A stretch of DNA of 64,000 bases from the NCBI GenBank assembly GCA_024743215.1, contig JANSWZ010000004.1, positions 1 to 64,000 of the forward strand, in the 5' to 3' direction. This document shows positions 39,391-50,201 of this stretch, piece by piece. Position numbers and translations under genes: made by a program. The notes beneath the pieces were generated by a model. The model had not been told where the DNA came from. It worked only from the letters and a program-made list of their open reading frames with translations, and made no database searches. Positions within the stretch are counted from its first letter, which is position 1. Each line of letters begins with the position of its first letter. This DNA comes from Alphaproteobacteria bacterium. GTDB lineage: Bacteria; Pseudomonadota; Alphaproteobacteria; Rhizobiales; GCA-2746425.

Positions 39391-40071
39391 TCAAACGCTG
39401 ATGCCGGACCAACTTTTCAGTGCCTCGACGGTGGCAGGTACATCGCTCAGATTGTGAACGGTTGTTTCAGCTCCCGCATCCATCAGTTTCTCCGCGTGGC
39501 CAGCATAGGAGTGCGAGGCACCAACGAAGCCGATCACGCGCATTCCTGCGGCAACGGCTCCTTCAACACCATGACTGCTGTCTTCGATGACAATCGTCTG
39601 AGCGGGTGTGGATCCCAGAGTTTCAGCCGCATGTAAGAAAACATCGGGTGAGGGTTTGGGCAGCTTTTGTCGAACTTCCAAAGCGGAATATATGTAGGGG
39701 CGAAAGCGATCATGCAAATTGGTCAGTTTCAGGTTTTGCTCAAGTCTCACGGTGGTGGAGTTGGAACAAATACATCGTGCATCATCCATCGCATCCAACA
39801 TCTCGTGGACACCGGCGACAGCTTGCAAAGATTGTTGCAAGGCTGCGTCCAGCATTTCGTCTGACCGTTGCGCAAGATCGTCGGGAAGTGGTTTTGCCAG
39901 TTCCTCTGCCACCTGCGCAAAAATAGCATCAGCCGTCAGGCCGCTGTAGCGCTGGGACAATTCGTCCAGCGTAATGTCCATTCCAAGGTCTTTTACGAGT
40001 TCAAGATTTACTTCTGAAGCAATGATCTCGGAATCCACAAGGACGCCGTCACAGTCAAAGATGATGAGCAT
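39391..40071 (-). CDS. HAD family hydrolase (subfamily IA, phosphatase/phosphoglucomutase-like)
   Basis: A 226-residue haloacid dehalogenase-type phosphatase. Motif I is FDCDGVLVDSE (5-14 region), motif II is CSNST, and motif III/IV is KPSPDVFLHAAETLG with VIEDSSHGVEGAVAAGM. A helical cap lies between I and II. The substrate is unknown; similar proteins are annotated as beta-phosphoglucomutase or YieH-like phosphatases. It is co-directional with the lipoprotein gene 29 bases upstream. Confidence 0.9.
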   Translation of the reverse strand: MLIIFDCDGVLVDSEIIASEVNLELVKDLGMDITLDELSQRYSGLTADAIFAQVAEELAKPLPDDLAQRSDEMLDAALQQSLQAVAGVHEMLDAMDDARCICSNSTTVRLEQNLKLTNLHDRFRPYIYSALEVRQKLPKPSPDVFLHAAETLGSTPAQTIVIEDSSHGVEGAVAAGMRVIGFVGASHSYAGHAEKLMDAGAETTVHNLSDVPATVEALKSWSGISV

Positions 40072-40100
40072 GTACTGGTCTTTTAAGTAAGGGGGTGGTG

Positions 40101-40640
40101 TCAGGCGTCATCCTTACGGTCAAAGCCCACATAAATGATGTAGTCGCGTTCATTGCCCGGATCCGGTACGGCAACATTCACAACGGTTACGAAATCAGGT
40201 GTTCTGTCAAAGTCGGAAATCTGCACTGAAATTGGCTGGATTTCTGAATAAAGCACCGCTTCCTGGAATTTTACGACAGCAACGCGAACAGGAACGGTGA
40301 GAGTATTGGAACTTGAGCTGCGCGGGCCAGCCAGGACGCGACCGCTGATGCCAACCCGAATTTGCAATTGGCCATTTGCGATACTGCATTCACGGGCAGT
40401 CTCGTCAATACGCGCCTGATGAATGAGTTTCTTGGGGTCGCCCTTGGCATCCCCTTCAAACACATTGAAACTTTCCGTGCCCTGCCGCAATTCAATCTTG
40501 GGACAATAGACAGGGCCGGATTTGGAAAACTCGCGCAAATCCACGATCGGCTTTTTACTGATCGGATTAAGGCTGCTGACCGCATTGCAGCCGGAAAGCA
40601 CCAGAAGCGCAAGAACAGGGAAAATCAGTTTTTGATACAC
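40101..40640 (-). CDS. Putative lipoprotein, unknown function
   Basis: A 179-residue protein with a lipoprotein signal peptide (LALLVLSGC, lipobox Cys at 18). The mature domain (VYCPKIELRQGTESFNVFEGD, TARECSIANGQLQIRVGISGRVLAGP) is beta-rich and has two further Cys. No named family is recalled with confidence. It is divergent from ccrM, with the shared 254-base promoter region in between. Confidence 0.75.
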   Translation of the reverse strand: MYQKLIFPVLALLVLSGCNAVSSLNPISKKPIVDLREFSKSGPVYCPKIELRQGTESFNVFEGDAKGDPKKLIHQARIDETARECSIANGQLQIRVGISGRVLAGPRSSSSNTLTVPVRVAVVKFQEAVLYSEIQPISVQISDFDRTPDFVTVVNVAVPDPGNERDYIIYVGFDRKDDA

Positions 40641-40810
40641 AACAATGGCCGCATGAACTCAACAAATGAACGGGTTTGGCATTCTATAACAGGTGAATTG
40701 TGGCTTGGCGAGGACGCAGGCAAAGATATCAGCCAAAGAATGCGACCAAAAGATGCCGCCCAAAATTGTGACTTGCCCAATCACTTCGTGAGGATTGCAC
40801 AAAACAGCCA

Positions 40811-42040
<1,230 letters not shown>

Positions 42041-42110
42041 ACCGAAGATAGAAAATCCTCGGTTTATCTGGCATTTGAAACACTTTCTTGAATCTGAATC
42101 AGAACATTAA

Positions 42111-42147
42111 GTCGGCAATTTACGCATCACATGCCTGAATTGCCGAC
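42111..42147. other. 10-bp inverted repeat between ccrM and rnpB
   Basis: GTCGGCAATT (42111-42120) and AATTGCCGAC (42138-42147) are perfect arms around a 17-base loop, 70 bases after the ccrM stop. It could act as the ccrM 3' end structure; no T-run follows. Confidence 0.5.
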
Positions 42148-42168
42148 AGACTTGTTCCGATATTCGCC

Positions 42169-42197
42169 TTGACCTTGCCGGATTCATCGACCACATG
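42169..42197 (+). promoter_or_regulatory. Putative sigma-70 promoter of rnpB
   Basis: The -35-like TTGACC (42169-42174) is 17 bases from a -10-like CACATG (42192-42197), which ends about six bases before the RNase P RNA 5' end. A GATTC (GANTC) site at 42181-42185 lies in the spacer. Confidence 0.5.
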
Positions 42198-42202
42198 AGC
42201 GT

Positions 42203-42652
42203 AACCAGTTGGTCGGATGACCGCTCTGCATACCGTGAAAGCTCTGCAGAGAGGAAAGTCCGGGCTCCACAGAAACACGGTGCCGGATAACGTCCGGCGA
42301 GAGAAATCTTAGGGAAAGTGCCACAGAAAACGAACCGCCTGCAGCTTCGTCAATTCATTGATGTGGTCTGAAGGTAAGGGTGAAAAGGTGAGGTAAGAGC
42401 TCACCGCAGGCTCTGGTAACAGACCTGGCATGGTAAACCCCACCGGGAGCAAAACCGAATAGGAATGGCGCGGCTCAAAGGGCAACTTTTGAATCAGGTT
42501 TGTTTCCGAACCAGTCATTCGGGTAGGTTGCATGAGGCCTCTGGCAACAGAGGTCCCAGATGAATGGTCATCGCGCATTGTGCTTGTCTTGCGGTATCAC
42601 ACCCTTGAACAGCGCAATGTGATACAGAACCCGGCTTATAGACCAACTGGTT
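42203..42652 (+). ncRNA. rnpB: RNase P RNA (class A)
   Basis: The catalytic RNA of RNase P, which matures the 5' ends of tRNAs. The 5' end (AACCAGTTGGTC) and the 3' end (GACCAACTGGTT) are perfect complements forming the 12-bp P1 helix. The universally conserved GAGGAAAGTCCGGGCTC (P4/CR-I) is present near 42252, and the expected ACAGAAA, GGTAAACCCCACC and GGTAACAGACC-type segments follow. A T-run (42651-42656) at the end of the P1 helix probably terminates it. It lies directly upstream of the dcw cluster. Confidence 0.97.
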
Positions 42653-42780
42653 TTTTCCCCAAGTGAAACAACAAAACTAGGTATCAATCTGTGGGAAACA
42701 AACAGATTATTAACGTTACCTGACTATTTATCGAGCACTGAAAACCCGTTTCCATGCGCGTTGATGGACAGGGAGTGCGA

Positions 42781-42879
42781 ATGCGTCATTTCCACAAATC
42801 AGTCATAGCGCGTCATGACAAACTGAACCTGGATCAAGACCGGCAATCAGATGAGCGCGCCAGACCTATCACAAGGTGA
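42781..42879 (+). CDS. Possible 32-codon leader ORF overlapping the rsmH start
   Basis: ATG 42781 is preceded by GGGAG at good spacing and opens a 32-residue ORF (begins [14 protein letters not shown]) whose stop at 42877-42879 lies inside rsmH in another frame. rsmH itself has no obvious ribosome site at its ATG 42851, so translation of this short ORF could be coupled to rsmH. It shows no resemblance to MraZ. Confidence 0.35.
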   Translation: MRHFHKSVIARHDKLNLDQDRQSDERARPITR

Positions 42880-43912
42880 TTCAAAAAACGGTTCCAAAGC
42901 TGGAACTGTTGGCTCACAGCCACATCTGCCGGTGATGTTGGCCGAGGTGTTGACTGCGCTCCAGCCTGTGGCAGGCGGCAATTTTGTCGACGGGACGTTC
43001 GGGGCAGGTGGTTATACAACCGCTTTGCTGGAAGCAGGCGCAGCCCATGTCTATGCATTTGATCGCGATCCTACTGCCATTGCATCAGGTCAGGCATTGC
43101 TTGCCAGGTTTCCTGATCGGCTGACGCTGATTGAAGGTCAGTTTTCAAACCTTGCCGACCATTTGCAGGCGCTCCAGGCGCCAGCACCAGATGGGGTCGT
43201 GCTCGATATCGGCGTGTCATCCATGCAGATTGACAATGCGGAGCGGGGCTTTTCGTTTCAGAAAGACGGCCCGCTGGACATGCGCATGAGCAATTCGGGC
43301 CCAACCGCCGCTGAAATTGTCAATCAAATGTCCCATGGCGAACTGGCCCATGTCCTGAAATTTCTGGGTGAAGAGCGGCAGGCCGGACGTATTGCCAGCG
43401 CAATCTTGAAACGTCGGGCCAAGCAGCCATTGGAAACAACCGGCGATCTGGCGGAAACGGTCACCACCATTATTCCACGCAAGGCGAAAGACCGCATTCA
43501 CCCGGCGACGCGAACATTTCAGGCCTTGCGGATTTTCGTCAACCGGGAACTTGAAGAATTGGCCATGGGGCTGTCAGCTTCCGAAGATCAGCTCAAAGTC
43601 GGTGGCAGGTTGGTCATTGTGACATTCCATTCCCTGGAAGACCGTATTGCCAAGACCTTCTTCAACACCAGAAGTGAAACACGGCTTGGTGGATCGCGCC
43701 ACGCGCCGGAATTGGCCGCAATTGCGCCGCCAAGTTTTCAATTGAAATCCCGCAAGGCATTGGCCGCAAGTGATGCGGAATGCCAACAGAACCCGCGCGC
43801 GCGCTCCGCAAAGCTGCGTGTCGGAGAGCGTACGGAACACACTGCATTTGCGCTGGATATGGCGGCGCTTGGTGTGCCGTCCTTGCCCGGATTTCAGGGA
43901 CTAGACCAATGA
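42851..43912 (+). CDS. rsmH: 16S rRNA (cytosine(1402)-N(4))-methyltransferase RsmH
   Basis: A 353-residue SAM-dependent methyltransferase (MraW) that modifies C1402 in the ribosomal P site. [13 protein letters not shown], the SAM loop [24 protein letters not shown], the [19 protein letters not shown] segment and the C-terminal [23 protein letters not shown] are diagnostic. It is the first true gene of the dcw cluster here; an in-frame stop at 42824-42826 limits upstream extension. Confidence 0.97.
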   Translation: MSAPDLSQGDSKNGSKAGTVGSQPHLPVMLAEVLTALQPVAGGNFVDGTFGAGGYTTALLEAGAAHVYAFDRDPTAIASGQALLARFPDRLTLIEGQFSNLADHLQALQAPAPDGVVLDIGVSSMQIDNAERGFSFQKDGPLDMRMSNSGPTAAEIVNQMSHGELAHVLKFLGEERQAGRIASAILKRRAKQPLETTGDLAETVTTIIPRKAKDRIHPATRTFQALRIFVNRELEELAMGLSASEDQLKVGGRLVIVTFHSLEDRIAKTFFNTRSETRLGGSRHAPELAAIAPPSFQLKSRKALAASDAECQQNPRARSAKLRVGERTEHTAFALDMAALGVPSLPGFQGLDQ

Positions 43913-43922
43913 GGAGCAGATA

Positions 43923-44339
43923 ATGTTGCGCCATACCTGGACCTTGTTTCTCTGCCTGATGATGGTCGCCGGAGCTGCGGTCACCTACCAGATAAAATAC
44001 CGGGCCGAGCTGGCAACCGAGGAGGCCAGAGACATGGTGTCCGAAATCAATGGACTGGAAGAGGATATTTCCCGTCTGAAGGCGCAATGGAGCTTGCTGA
44101 ATCAGCCCTCCAGATTGCAGGCCCTGGTGGAAAACAATGCCGAAGTGTTGCCGCTGACACCACTGGCACCGCATCAGATCGCCTTGCTGGATAACATTCC
44201 GGAAAGATCGCCAATGTCACTCATAGTGCCGCGCCGCAAACCCTTCTCCTATGCTTATGAGAGCAATACGTTGGCAAAGCTGATAAATCAGACCAGTGAG
44301 CCAAGTCTGTCTGACTTGATTGGTTCGGAGGCGCGCTGA
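43923..44339 (+). CDS. ftsL: Cell division protein FtsL
   Basis: A 138-residue bitopic membrane protein of the divisome. A short cytoplasmic start is followed by one membrane helix (WTLFLCLMMVAGAAVTYQI). A coiled-coil stretch (EEARDMVSEINGLEEDISRLKAQW) then pairs with FtsB. Sequence similarity among FtsL proteins is low; the call rests on the topology, the length and the place between rsmH and ftsI. A GGAG ribosome site precedes ATG 43923. Confidence 0.88.
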   Translation: MLRHTWTLFLCLMMVAGAAVTYQIKYRAELATEEARDMVSEINGLEEDISRLKAQWSLLNQPSRLQALVENNAEVLPLTPLAPHQIALLDNIPERSPMSLIVPRRKPFSYAYESNTLAKLINQTSEPSLSDLIGSEAR

Positions 44340-44340
44340 T

Positions 44341-46092
44341 ATGGCACTTTCCGATACATTTGACGCTGCAAAGGCAAAAGTTTCGCTTCTGACGTCTGTG
44401 CGACGGCATGTCAGTTTCAAGGGCACAGCAGTCGATCAAAAAGATGATTCCCGCTTGCGGCTTCTGATGGCCGTTGGGCTGTTTGCTGTCATCTATGCCG
44501 TCATCGGCCTGCGTTTGGCAGGCATTGCCATGTTCGGTGAGTTGGATGCGGGAAATCCCTATGGCTCAAGTGGTGTTTCCGCAGCAAGGCCTGATCTTCT
44601 GGACCGAAATGGCGAAGTTTTGGCCACCGACGTGAAAACCTTTTCCATGTTTGCCGAACCAAGGCGTGTTCTGGATGCCGATGAAGTTGTGGACGGGCTT
44701 GCGACGATTTTCCCGGATCTGGATTCGGACGCTATCCGCACACGCATGGCCAGTGATCGCGGCTTCATGTGGTTGAAGCGTGAGATCACACAGGAACAGC
44801 AGCGCGCCATCCATCGGATGGGTCTGGCTGGAGTTGGTTTTCTGAACGAAAATCGCCGATTCTACCCCGGCCACGAAACAGCTTCTCATATTCTGGGTCA
44901 TGTGAACATCGACAATGAAGGCATTGCCGGCATCGAAAAACATATTGACGGCCAAGGACTTGCTGATCTGCAAGAAGCGGGTTTGCAGATGGAACGCAAC
45001 CTTGAACCGATGCGACTGTCAACCGATTTGCGCGTACAACATGTTGTGCGAGATGAACTGACAAAGGCCATGGAGCGTTACAGGGCCATTGCCGCCATGG
45101 GTATCGTGCTGGATGTGCATACGGGTGAGGTCATCGCCATGTCATCACAGCCCGATTATGATCCGAACATCCCAGCACAGGCGTTGGAGAAAGAGCGTAT
45201 GAACCGGGCCACAGCCGGTGTCTTCGAGATGGGGTCTATCTTCAAGACTTTCACCACGGCCATGGCACTGGATAGCGGCAAGGTTGCCATTCACGATAAT
45301 TTTGATGCGCGCCGACCGATCCGTGTATCACGCTATACGATCAATGATTTTCATGGCAAACACCGGGTTCTGTCGGTTCCGGAAGTCTATATCTATTCGT
45401 CCAATATCGGCACCGCAAAGATGGCGCTGGAAGTTGGCATTGATGGTCACAAGGAATTCCTGTCGCGCCTTGGTCTGATGGACCGCCTGCGCACGGAACT
45501 GCCCGAATCAGCGGATCCTCAGCACCCAAGCAAATGGAGCCAGATCAGCGCCATGACCATTTCGTTTGGTCACGGTATCTCTGTGTCACCAATGCAGACG
45601 GCGGTTGCAGCAGCAGCCTTGGTGAATGGGGGCAAGCTCATTCCGCCGACCTTCTTCCCACGCAGTGAGGCTGAGGCGGATCAACTGGCAAGGCGTGTGG
45701 TTTCGCAGGAAACCAGCGATAAAATGCGGTACTTGATGCGTCTTAACGTTCTGAAAGGGTCCGGTCGCCGTGCCGAGGTTCAGGGCTATCGTCTGGGTGG
45801 TAAAACCGGAACTGCAGAAAAAGTCGTCGATGGAAAATATTCGTCTTCCGTTCGTTTCAACTCCTTTTTGGCCGCATTTCCCATGGATGACCCGAAATAC
45901 CTGGTTTTGGTCGTGATAGATGAGCCAAAACCGGAGAAAGAAGGAATCGGAGCGACGGCGGGACGCAATGCGGCGCCAACGTTGGCAGCAATCGTGAAGC
46001 GCGCAGCGCCCATGTTGGGCGTAATGCCGCGCATGGAAAGCGATGCTGCTCTCGGCATACCGCAATACAACGTCCCAAGCCCCGCCCGCTAA
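44341..46092 (+). CDS. ftsI: Peptidoglycan D,D-transpeptidase FtsI (PBP3)
   Basis: A 583-residue septum-specific penicillin-binding protein. A cytoplasmic tail and one membrane helix (about 40-62) precede the pedestal domain (RPDLLDRNGEVLATDV) and the transpeptidase domain. Active-site motifs are S299-IF-K302, S353-S-N355 and K488-T-G490. ATG 44341 with GGAGG upstream is chosen over the longer frame from 44320. It works with FtsW, also encoded in this cluster. Confidence 0.96.
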   Translation: MALSDTFDAAKAKVSLLTSVRRHVSFKGTAVDQKDDSRLRLLMAVGLFAVIYAVIGLRLAGIAMFGELDAGNPYGSSGVSAARPDLLDRNGEVLATDVKTFSMFAEPRRVLDADEVVDGLATIFPDLDSDAIRTRMASDRGFMWLKREITQEQQRAIHRMGLAGVGFLNENRRFYPGHETASHILGHVNIDNEGIAGIEKHIDGQGLADLQEAGLQMERNLEPMRLSTDLRVQHVVRDELTKAMERYRAIAAMGIVLDVHTGEVIAMSSQPDYDPNIPAQALEKERMNRATAGVFEMGSIFKTFTTAMALDSGKVAIHDNFDARRPIRVSRYTINDFHGKHRVLSVPEVYIYSSNIGTAKMALEVGIDGHKEFLSRLGLMDRLRTELPESADPQHPSKWSQISAMTISFGHGISVSPMQTAVAAAALVNGGKLIPPTFFPRSEAEADQLARRVVSQETSDKMRYLMRLNVLKGSGRRAEVQGYRLGGKTGTAEKVVDGKYSSSVRFNSFLAAFPMDDPKYLVLVVIDEPKPEKEGIGATAGRNAAPTLAAIVKRAAPMLGVMPRMESDAALGIPQYNVPSPAR

Positions 46093-46108
46093 CAGGAATT
46101 TATCCCTT

Positions 46109-49108
46109 ATGATGCGCCTTGGAGATTTGCTGAAACTGGACGCACAGGACCGTGATGCGTTAATTCGCGCTGATCTGTCTCCGGAAATGGAAACTCAGCG
46201 GATTACCGGCCTTAGCGCCGATAGTCGCCGGGTCCAACGCGGCAATCTGTTTGTCGCAATGGCCGGAGTGCATGCAAATGGCGCTGCCTTCATTGCTGAT
46301 GCTATTCAGGCGGGGGCCGTGGCTGTACTGACCGATGAATCGGTTGATATTGATCCGGCCACCATGCCGGTTCCTCATATACATTCCAGTAATCCGCGTC
46401 GGGCGTTGGCGCTTCTGGCTGCACGGTTCTTTCCGCGGCAGCCCAGCACAATTGTTGCCATTACCGGTACGGCTGGAAAGACCTCGGTCGCAAACTTCGC
46501 GGCGCAGATATTCCAAAGCGCTGGGTTACGTTCGGCCAGCATCGGCACACTGGGCGTGATAGTGGACGGGCAGGTCAATTATGGCGGCCTGACCACACCT
46601 GATCCTGTTTCCTTGCATAAAACACTTGATCGTCTGGCGCGTGAGGGCGTCAATCACCTGGCCCTGGAGGCTTCCAGCCATGGGCTTGACCAGCATCGGC
46701 TGGATGGCGTGCGGCTGACCGCCGGCGCATTCACAAATCTTGGCCGTGATCACATGGATTATCATGCGACCGAAGAAGATTATTTTGCTGCCAAGGCACG
46801 TCTCACAACTGAACTTTTGCCCAAGGGCGCGCCCTTTGTTGTGAATATCAATGCGCCTTGGGGCAACAGGGCTGCCGAACTGGCGGACAGCGCGCAATTG
46901 CGCGTTATGCGGTTGGGCCAGGACATCACTTTGACAAATCGCACGGTTCAGGATGGAAAATCGGGTCCCGAGCAGAGCCTAACAGTTGGTTTTTTTGGGC
47001 AGGAAAGGCAGGTCACTTTGCCATTGCCTGGTGCCTTCCAGGTGGATAACGCGCTGATGGCTGCTGGCCTCGCGATCTCCTGTAAGCTCGACCCGGATGC
47101 CGTGTTGAGTTCGCTTGGTAAACTGAAAGGCGTATCAGGCCGGTTGGAGCCTGTGAACATGCAAGGCATACCGGGCCAGATTTTTGTCGATTATGCCCAT
47201 AAGCCGGATGCATTGCGTTCTACCCTGGAGGCGTTGCGGCCCTATCCGAAGCGTCTCTTGATGGTCATTGTCGGGGCAGGCGGTGACCGGGATCAGGGGA
47301 AACGACCGCTGATGGGTGCAGCAGCTCATGAAGTAGCAGATCTGGTTATCGTGACGGACGACAATCCACGAAGCGAGAACCCGGCGCAAATCCGCAGTGA
47401 AGTTCTGGCAACCGCACCAAGAGCCATTGAAATTGCAGACCGTCGCAAGGCCATTCAAAGAGCTGTTTCCATCCTGACTGCCGACGATGTGTTGGTGGTT
47501 GCAGGCAAGGGGCATGAACAGGGTCAGATCATCGGCGATGAAGTGATGCCGTTTTCAGATCATCAGGAAATTGCTCAGGCGCTTGCCGATCGCAAAGCAC
47601 TTCAAAGCAAAGTCACTTATGAACGGCACGCGCCGCAGGGGCCGCCGCTTTGGACCTTCGCAGAACTGGAAGCCACTATGGGTGGCCGCTTGTTCGGCTC
47701 ACAGCCCAAAGCGGTTTATGGCGTTTCCATCGACAGCCGCACCACCCAACCGGGTGATCTGTTCTTTGCAATCAAGGGCGATAATTTTGACGGCCATGAT
47801 TTTGTAACAAAATCATTCCGGCAAGGGGCATCGCTGGCGATTGTCAGTGAAGACAAACTTCCAGCTCTTGGACGCACCGCTGGCCCGTTCCTGGTGGTCG
47901 CAGATGTGTTGGAAGCACTCCAGAAGCTTGGCATGGCTGCGCGTGCCCGTTCAGAAGCCCGGATAGTGGCCGTAACCGGCAGTGTTGGTAAAACAAGCAC
48001 CAAGGAATTGCTGGCAACCGGCCTGTCTGCCGAGGGGCGGGTTCACGCTTCCATCAAAAGCTTCAACAATCATTGGGGCGTGCCACTGTCATTGGCAAGG
48101 ATGCCACTGGATGCAGAATTTGGTGTCTTTGAAATCGGCATGAACCATGCTGGTGAAATTGAGCCCCTGGTCAAAATGGTGCGCCCGCATGTGGCCATTA
48201 TCACCACCATCGCGCCGGTCCATCTGGAGTTCTTCGACAGTGTGGATGGGATTGCAGCTGCCAAGGCTGAAATCTTCGCAGGGCTGGAATCTGGCGGAAC
48301 CGCCATATTGAACAGCGACAATTCCTATTTTGATTTCCTTAAAGGCGAAGCAGAGAAAGCCTGGGCCGGGCGCGTCATCAGTTTTGGCTCCGGCAGTGCT
48401 GCTGAAGCAAGACTGGTCGACTTTGCGCTTTCAGACGCAGGATCACTTGTCGTGGCAGAGATTGCTGGCCAGGAACTGACATTTGCCATGCCCACCAGCG
48501 GACGCTATCTGGCTGAAAACACCATGGCCGTTCTGGCAACGGCACATGCATTGGGCACTAATATCGAGCGGGTTGCAGACGCACTGTCCGGTTTCAAGCT
48601 GATGGGCGGACGCGGTGCCAGAGAAATGCTGCCTTTGCAGGCGGGCGCTTACACTTTGATTGACGAGAGCTACAATGCAAACCCTGCCAGCATGTCTGCT
48701 TCCATCGGGATGTTGGGTGATTTGAAAACCAATGGTCGCAAGATCGTGGTCATGGGCGACATGCTGGAGCTGGGAAGCGATGCTCCACAACTCCACGCGG
48801 AATTGAACGCTGCAATTCAAGCCACCGACATTAACCGGGTTCTTCTGTGTGGTCCGCAGATGAAGACATTGTGGGACTTATTGCCGGAACCGCGAAAATC
48901 CACTTATGCCGCGACATCACGAGATCTCATGGCACCGCTTCTGGCAGAGATTGCCAGCGGCGATGTTGTGATGGTCAAGGGGTCGCTGGGCATGGCCATG
49001 AGTACACTGGTAGAAACACTGAAGCGCATTCATGCGCCAATACAGGCAGCAGAACCTGATGTCGTTCAAGAACAGGCGACGCATTCTGACACATATGAGG
49101 GCGCGTAA
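46109..49108 (+). CDS. MurE-MurF fusion: UDP-MurNAc-tripeptide and -pentapeptide ligase
   Basis: A single 999-residue ORF combining two consecutive Mur ligases. Residues 1 to about 495 are MurE: P-loop ITGTAGKTS (near 119), LTTPDPVSLHKTL and the meso-diaminopimelate motif DNPRSENP. From about 510 onward is MurF: WTFAELEATMGGRLFG, P-loop VTGSVGKTSTKE (near 620) and SYNANPASM. The linker is short. The protein should add meso-DAP to UDP-MurNAc-Ala-Glu and then D-Ala-D-Ala. There is no stop or frameshift at the junction, and both catalytic halves look complete. ATG 46109 is preferred; the frame is open from 46043 inside ftsI. Similar fusions exist in Bordetella; most Rhizobiales keep separate murE and murF. 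Confidence 0.95.
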   Translation: MMRLGDLLKLDAQDRDALIRADLSPEMETQRITGLSADSRRVQRGNLFVAMAGVHANGAAFIADAIQAGAVAVLTDESVDIDPATMPVPHIHSSNPRRALALLAARFFPRQPSTIVAITGTAGKTSVANFAAQIFQSAGLRSASIGTLGVIVDGQVNYGGLTTPDPVSLHKTLDRLAREGVNHLALEASSHGLDQHRLDGVRLTAGAFTNLGRDHMDYHATEEDYFAAKARLTTELLPKGAPFVVNINAPWGNRAAELADSAQLRVMRLGQDITLTNRTVQDGKSGPEQSLTVGFFGQERQVTLPLPGAFQVDNALMAAGLAISCKLDPDAVLSSLGKLKGVSGRLEPVNMQGIPGQIFVDYAHKPDALRSTLEALRPYPKRLLMVIVGAGGDRDQGKRPLMGAAAHEVADLVIVTDDNPRSENPAQIRSEVLATAPRAIEIADRRKAIQRAVSILTADDVLVVAGKGHEQGQIIGDEVMPFSDHQEIAQALADRKALQSKVTYERHAPQGPPLWTFAELEATMGGRLFGSQPKAVYGVSIDSRTTQPGDLFFAIKGDNFDGHDFVTKSFRQGASLAIVSEDKLPALGRTAGPFLVVADVLEALQKLGMAARARSEARIVAVTGSVGKTSTKELLATGLSAEGRVHASIKSFNNHWGVPLSLARMPLDAEFGVFEIGMNHAGEIEPLVKMVRPHVAIITTIAPVHLEFFDSVDGIAAAKAEIFAGLESGGTAILNSDNSYFDFLKGEAEKAWAGRVISFGSGSAAEARLVDFALSDAGSLVVAEIAGQELTFAMPTSGRYLAENTMAVLATAHALGTNIERVADALSGFKLMGGRGAREMLPLQAGAYTLIDESYNANPASMSASIGMLGDLKTNGRKIVVMGDMLELGSDAPQLHAELNAAIQATDINRVLLCGPQMKTLWDLLPEPRKSTYAATSRDLMAPLLAEIASGDVVMVKGSLGMAMSTLVETLKRIHAPIQAAEPDVVQEQATHSDTYEGA

Positions 49109-49114
49109 AGACTT

Positions 49115-50197
49115 ATGCTATATTTTTTGAGCCAGACTGCGGACGTGCTCCCGGTCTTCAACCTGTTTCGCTACATCACGGTTCGCACTGGCGGCGCCAT
49201 GATGACGGCGATGCTGCTGGTATTCCTGTTTGGTCCTTTGATCATCAATTGGCTGCGCAGCCGTCAGGGCAAGGGCCAACCTATCCGCTCTGATGGTCCG
49301 GTTACACACATGGTGAAGCAGGGCACTCCAACCATGGGTGGGCTTATTATTCTGCTGGCTTTGATCAGCAGCACGCTTCTTTGGGCCAATCTGACAAGTC
49401 CTTATGTCTGGATCGTCCTTCTGGTTACGATCGCCTTTGGCGCCATTGGGTTTTACGACGACTACCTGAAAGTCACACAGGCCTCTCACAAGGGGTTTTC
49501 GGGCAAGGCGCGTTTGACACTGGAGGCTATGATTGCAGCGCTTGCAGGCTATGCAGTGATGACGATTGGCGAACAGCCATTCTCCAGCTCCCTGACATTT
49601 CCGTTTTTCAAGGATCTGATCTGGAATCTTGGCTGGTTCTTCATCCCGTTTTCAATCTGCGTCATTGTTGGCGCTGGCAATGCGGTGAACTTGACCGATG
49701 GGCTGGATGGTCTGGCCATTGTCCCTGTTATGATCGCGTCGGGCAGTTTTGGCATTATTGCCTATCTGTCAGGCAACGCCCTGTTTGCGGACTATCTGCA
49801 AATCCATCACGTTTTGGGATCAGGTGAACTGGCGGTCCTATGTGGTGCCCTGATAGGGGCCGGTCTCGGCTTTTTGTGGTTCAATGCGCCTCCTGCCGCC
49901 ATTTTCATGGGCGATACCGGATCACTGGCCATGGGTGGTATGATCGGTGCTATTGCTGTTTCCACCAAACACGAAATTGTTCTGGCCATCATTGGCGGCT
50001 TGTTCGTTCTGGAAGCGATGTCGGTGATCATTCAGGTTGCGTCCTTCAAATTGACGGGCAAACGCGTTTTCCGCATGGCACCGATCCACCATCATTTTGA
50101 ACAATTGGGATGGACTGAGCCGCAAGTTGTGATCCGGTTCTGGATCATCGCTGTGGTGCTGGCGTTGATTGGCCTCTCCACATTGAAGTTGAGATAG
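49115..50197 (+). CDS. mraY: Phospho-N-acetylmuramoyl-pentapeptide-transferase MraY
   Basis: A 360-residue, ten-helix membrane enzyme transferring phospho-MurNAc-pentapeptide to undecaprenyl phosphate (lipid I). Motifs are [29 protein letters not shown] with the catalytic Asp pair, [16 protein letters not shown] and [13 protein letters not shown]. It starts six bases after the murEF stop. Confidence 0.97.
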   Translation: MLYFLSQTADVLPVFNLFRYITVRTGGAMMTAMLLVFLFGPLIINWLRSRQGKGQPIRSDGPVTHMVKQGTPTMGGLIILLALISSTLLWANLTSPYVWIVLLVTIAFGAIGFYDDYLKVTQASHKGFSGKARLTLEAMIAALAGYAVMTIGEQPFSSSLTFPFFKDLIWNLGWFFIPFSICVIVGAGNAVNLTDGLDGLAIVPVMIASGSFGIIAYLSGNALFADYLQIHHVLGSGELAVLCGALIGAGLGFLWFNAPPAAIFMGDTGSLAMGGMIGAIAVSTKHEIVLAIIGGLFVLEAMSVIIQVASFKLTGKRVFRMAPIHHHFEQLGWTEPQVVIRFWIIAVVLALIGLSTLKLR

Positions 50198-50201
50198 CCA
50201 C

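Noticed and set aside
42309-42578. 89-residue minus-strand ORF
   Set aside because: Antisense to the RNase P RNA, whose structure fully explains the sequence.
47590-47680. Sequencing error or frameshift that merges murE and murF
   Set aside because: The reading frame is continuous, the linker reads as normal coding sequence, and both halves are in the same frame without an alternative start or overlapping stop; an error would have to remove a stop exactly. Still worth confirming by resequencing.
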